Shown here one piece after another: positions 63,016-64,000 of a DNA stretch of 64,000 nucleotides. The position numbers were made by a program, and so were the translations under genes. The stretch covers positions 992,001 to 1,056,000 of the forward strand of contig CBDDJS010000001.1 in assembly GCA_965229785.1 (NCBI GenBank), in the 5' to 3' direction. Below the pieces are notes generated by a model. That model was given only the letters and a program-made list of their open reading frames with translations. It did no database searches and had not been told where the DNA came from. The first letter of the stretch is position 1; every line of letters starts with the position of its first letter. The DNA is from JAWPMT01 sp965229785. Its GTDB lineage: Bacteria; Bacteroidota; Bacteroidia; Cytophagales; Cyclobacteriaceae.

Positions 63016-63077
63016 ATCTGATAATCAGATATATAGGAAAATATCCTTGAATAAAAATGAGAAAAATATTCTTGAAT
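63016..63077 (+). promoter_or_regulatory. Candidate autoregulatory sites of the XRE gene
   Basis: ATCTGAT-A-ATCAGAT (63016-63030) is a perfect 7-1-7 palindrome. AATATCCTTGAAT (63040-63052) and AATATTCTTGAAT (63065-63077) are direct repeats 25 bp apart with one mismatch. They lie 29-90 bases upstream of the XRE start. Confidence 0.35.
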
Positions 63078-63105
63078 GTATTAATATTAAGCAAAGCCGT
63101 GGGGA

Positions 63106-63606
63106 TTGGATCTGATCAATAAAAATATCAAGGCATTACGGAAGCTTGAGAATATTAAAAGTCAAGGTGAATTTGGAGATATCATTGGTGTTCCCAGTCA
63201 CAATATCAACAAGTATGAGAACAACGTAATTCCTAAACCAGATGTACTTAGAAGAATAGCAGAAGCTTTCAATATTAACCTTCACCTCTTCATCACCAAG
63301 GAAATGACGGAGAGCAACTACGAAGAGTTTAAGATTGAGCACAATACTGAAGCAAAGCTTGAGAACCTGGTCAATGAATCGACCCAGAGTTATGAGATCA
63401 CTCGAAATGATATTGATCGTATCGCGACTTTTTTCAGTGATAAACTACTACGAATAGAAGCAGATGATTGCAACGAAGTAGACCGCAAACGCTTGTTTGG
63501 GGATCTCAAAGCGATCTTTCTGGCATACAATCAGAAGTTGAAAGACTTCTACGTGATGCAAGACACGCTATCCGATATTATTGGAGGAAAAACAGGAGGG
63601 AAGTAA
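63106..63606 (+). CDS. XRE-family transcriptional regulator
   Basis: 166 residues from TTG 63106, the only usable start before the HTH. Residues 3-58 form an HTH_3 domain: LINKNIKALRKLENIKSQGEFGDIIGVPSHNINKYENNVIPKPDVLRRIAEAFNI, with the recognition helix around HNINKYENN. The C-terminal 100 residues are helical (a possible dimerisation region) and carry no known effector domain. The gene is isolated, facing a convergent membrane-protein gene 52 bases downstream. Upstream repeats suggest autoregulation. Confidence 0.85.
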   Translation: MDLINKNIKALRKLENIKSQGEFGDIIGVPSHNINKYENNVIPKPDVLRRIAEAFNINLHLFITKEMTESNYEEFKIEHNTEAKLENLVNESTQSYEITRNDIDRIATFFSDKLLRIEADDCNEVDRKRLFGDLKAIFLAYNQKLKDFYVMQDTLSDIIGGKTGGK

Positions 63607-63658
63607 CACTTCTAATGAAAAAATAGGTCAAGCGACCTAAGTCCGGAGACTCAGGCGC

Positions 63659-64000
63659 TTAATCTATTTTGATGTTCTGAAACTCAATCTGGATCTCAGA
63701 CCTAGTATCAGACACCTTCGTGGATAATTTAGATTGATAATAGGCATGGCTGCCCGCGTATACCGCTAATGCGATAAATAAAAACATGAGCGCAATGGCC
63801 CACGGTTCCTTGTAAAAAGGAATGACTTGATTGAATTCGGCGTATTCTCGAACAATATCCGCGAAGATGACTTTATTGTTCTTTGTTTCGTAAGACTCTC
63901 CAACAGACAAGATGTTTCCGATATGTTCATTATATATCTGAGCATACTTCACTGCTTCTTCATATTCTTCATTCAAGGCAAGAGAGGAGGTAAGCTTTGC
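63659..64000 (-). CDS. Membrane protein, C-terminal fragment, function unknown
   Basis: The frame is open to the window edge (beginning ...KLTSSLALNEEYEEAVKYAQIY), so the gene starts outside and the TTG at 63976 need not be the start. Visible are about 114 residues: a soluble helical part (EYEEAVKYAQIYNEHIGNIL), one transmembrane helix (EPWAIALMFLFIALAVYAGSH) and a short hydrophilic tail. No family recognised. Confidence 0.6.
   Translation of the reverse strand, partial: AKLTSSLALNEEYEEAVKYAQIYNEHIGNILSVGESYETKNNKVIFADIVREYAEFNQVIPFYKEPWAIALMFLFIALAVYAGSHAYYQSKLSTKVSDTRSEIQIEFQNIKID

Larger units (their letters stand above)
62564..63105 (+). other. Intergenic region with an orphan terminator and operator-like repeats
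   Basis: 542 bases without a credible gene. TTGTGC...GCACAA near 62622-62654 could fold. The strong hairpin at 62837-62865 is 274 bases from the MutS-like stop, far for a gene terminator. The last 100 bases are AT-rich and hold the palindrome and direct repeats upstream of the XRE gene. Confidence 0.5.

Noticed and set aside
1..64000. tRNA, rRNA, riboswitch, insertion-sequence or prophage features
   Set aside because: No sequence with the needed conserved elements was recognised on either strand, and no transposase or integrase frame is present. Computed searches were not possible here.

Overview
The window looks like chromosome of a Bacteroidota bacterium, most likely of the Cytophagales type. 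The grounds are three secreted proteins ending in type IX secretion (T9SS) sorting domains, 7TMR-DISM and TPR proteins fused to LuxR-type helix-turn-helix modules, PadR/FtsX-type permease and winged-helix/CreD loci, few purine-rich ribosome binding sites, and some exact matches to the Bacteroidota -7 element TAnnTTTG. No tRNA, rRNA, CRISPR array or intact transposon was seen.

Layout. (1) 1-10.55 kb: a same-strand signalling block. It holds the end of a CheA, CheR, three CheY-like receivers, two CheC-like proteins, a CheX, a membrane NIT-HAMP-HPt-ATPase kinase related to CheA, a SpoIIE/PP2C phosphatase, and two consecutive kinase-like genes with complementary defects. One has the phospho-acceptor His but no ATPase; the other has the ATPase but Asn at the His position. 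No CheW, CheB or receptor gene is in view. (2) 10.5-25.2 kb: mostly housekeeping. This covers a DUF2306 protein, a DEDDh exonuclease, carbonic anhydrase, an atypical Nramp transporter, an outer-membrane protein, acyl-CoA dehydrogenase with a probable two-site operator, a LytS/LytTR pair, a small zinc peptidase, glycosylasparaginase, CutC, VanZ, CreD and a winged-helix regulon with matching palindromes. (3) 25.3-31.8 kb: a PadR/ABC-permease pair and a three-gene FG-GAP operon.

(4) 31.9-60.7 kb: the most unusual part. Two giant paralogous T9SS-secreted proteins (1686 and about 1970 aa) carry TIG, FG-GAP and 49-residue Cys-Asp-Ser repeats. Between and beside them lie six regulators: a TPR histidine kinase with its LuxR-type response regulator, two TPR-LuxR membrane proteins, and three tandem 7TMR-DISM-LuxR membrane proteins. 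All six carry related C-terminal HTH modules. Upstream of giant 2 lie helically phased GTKAC half-sites, and the same motif precedes one of the 7TM regulator genes. A different GGTATRC direct-repeat motif precedes both the TPR-kinase operon and giant 1. My reading, which is inference, is that this is a self-regulating envelope-sensing locus controlling two repeat-rich surface proteins and possibly the adjacent M60-like metallopeptidase.

(5) 60.9-64 kb: a MutS-like ATPase broken by a one-base frameshift, an XRE regulator and the end of a membrane protein. Long gaps hold REP-like palindromes, terminators and little else recognisable.
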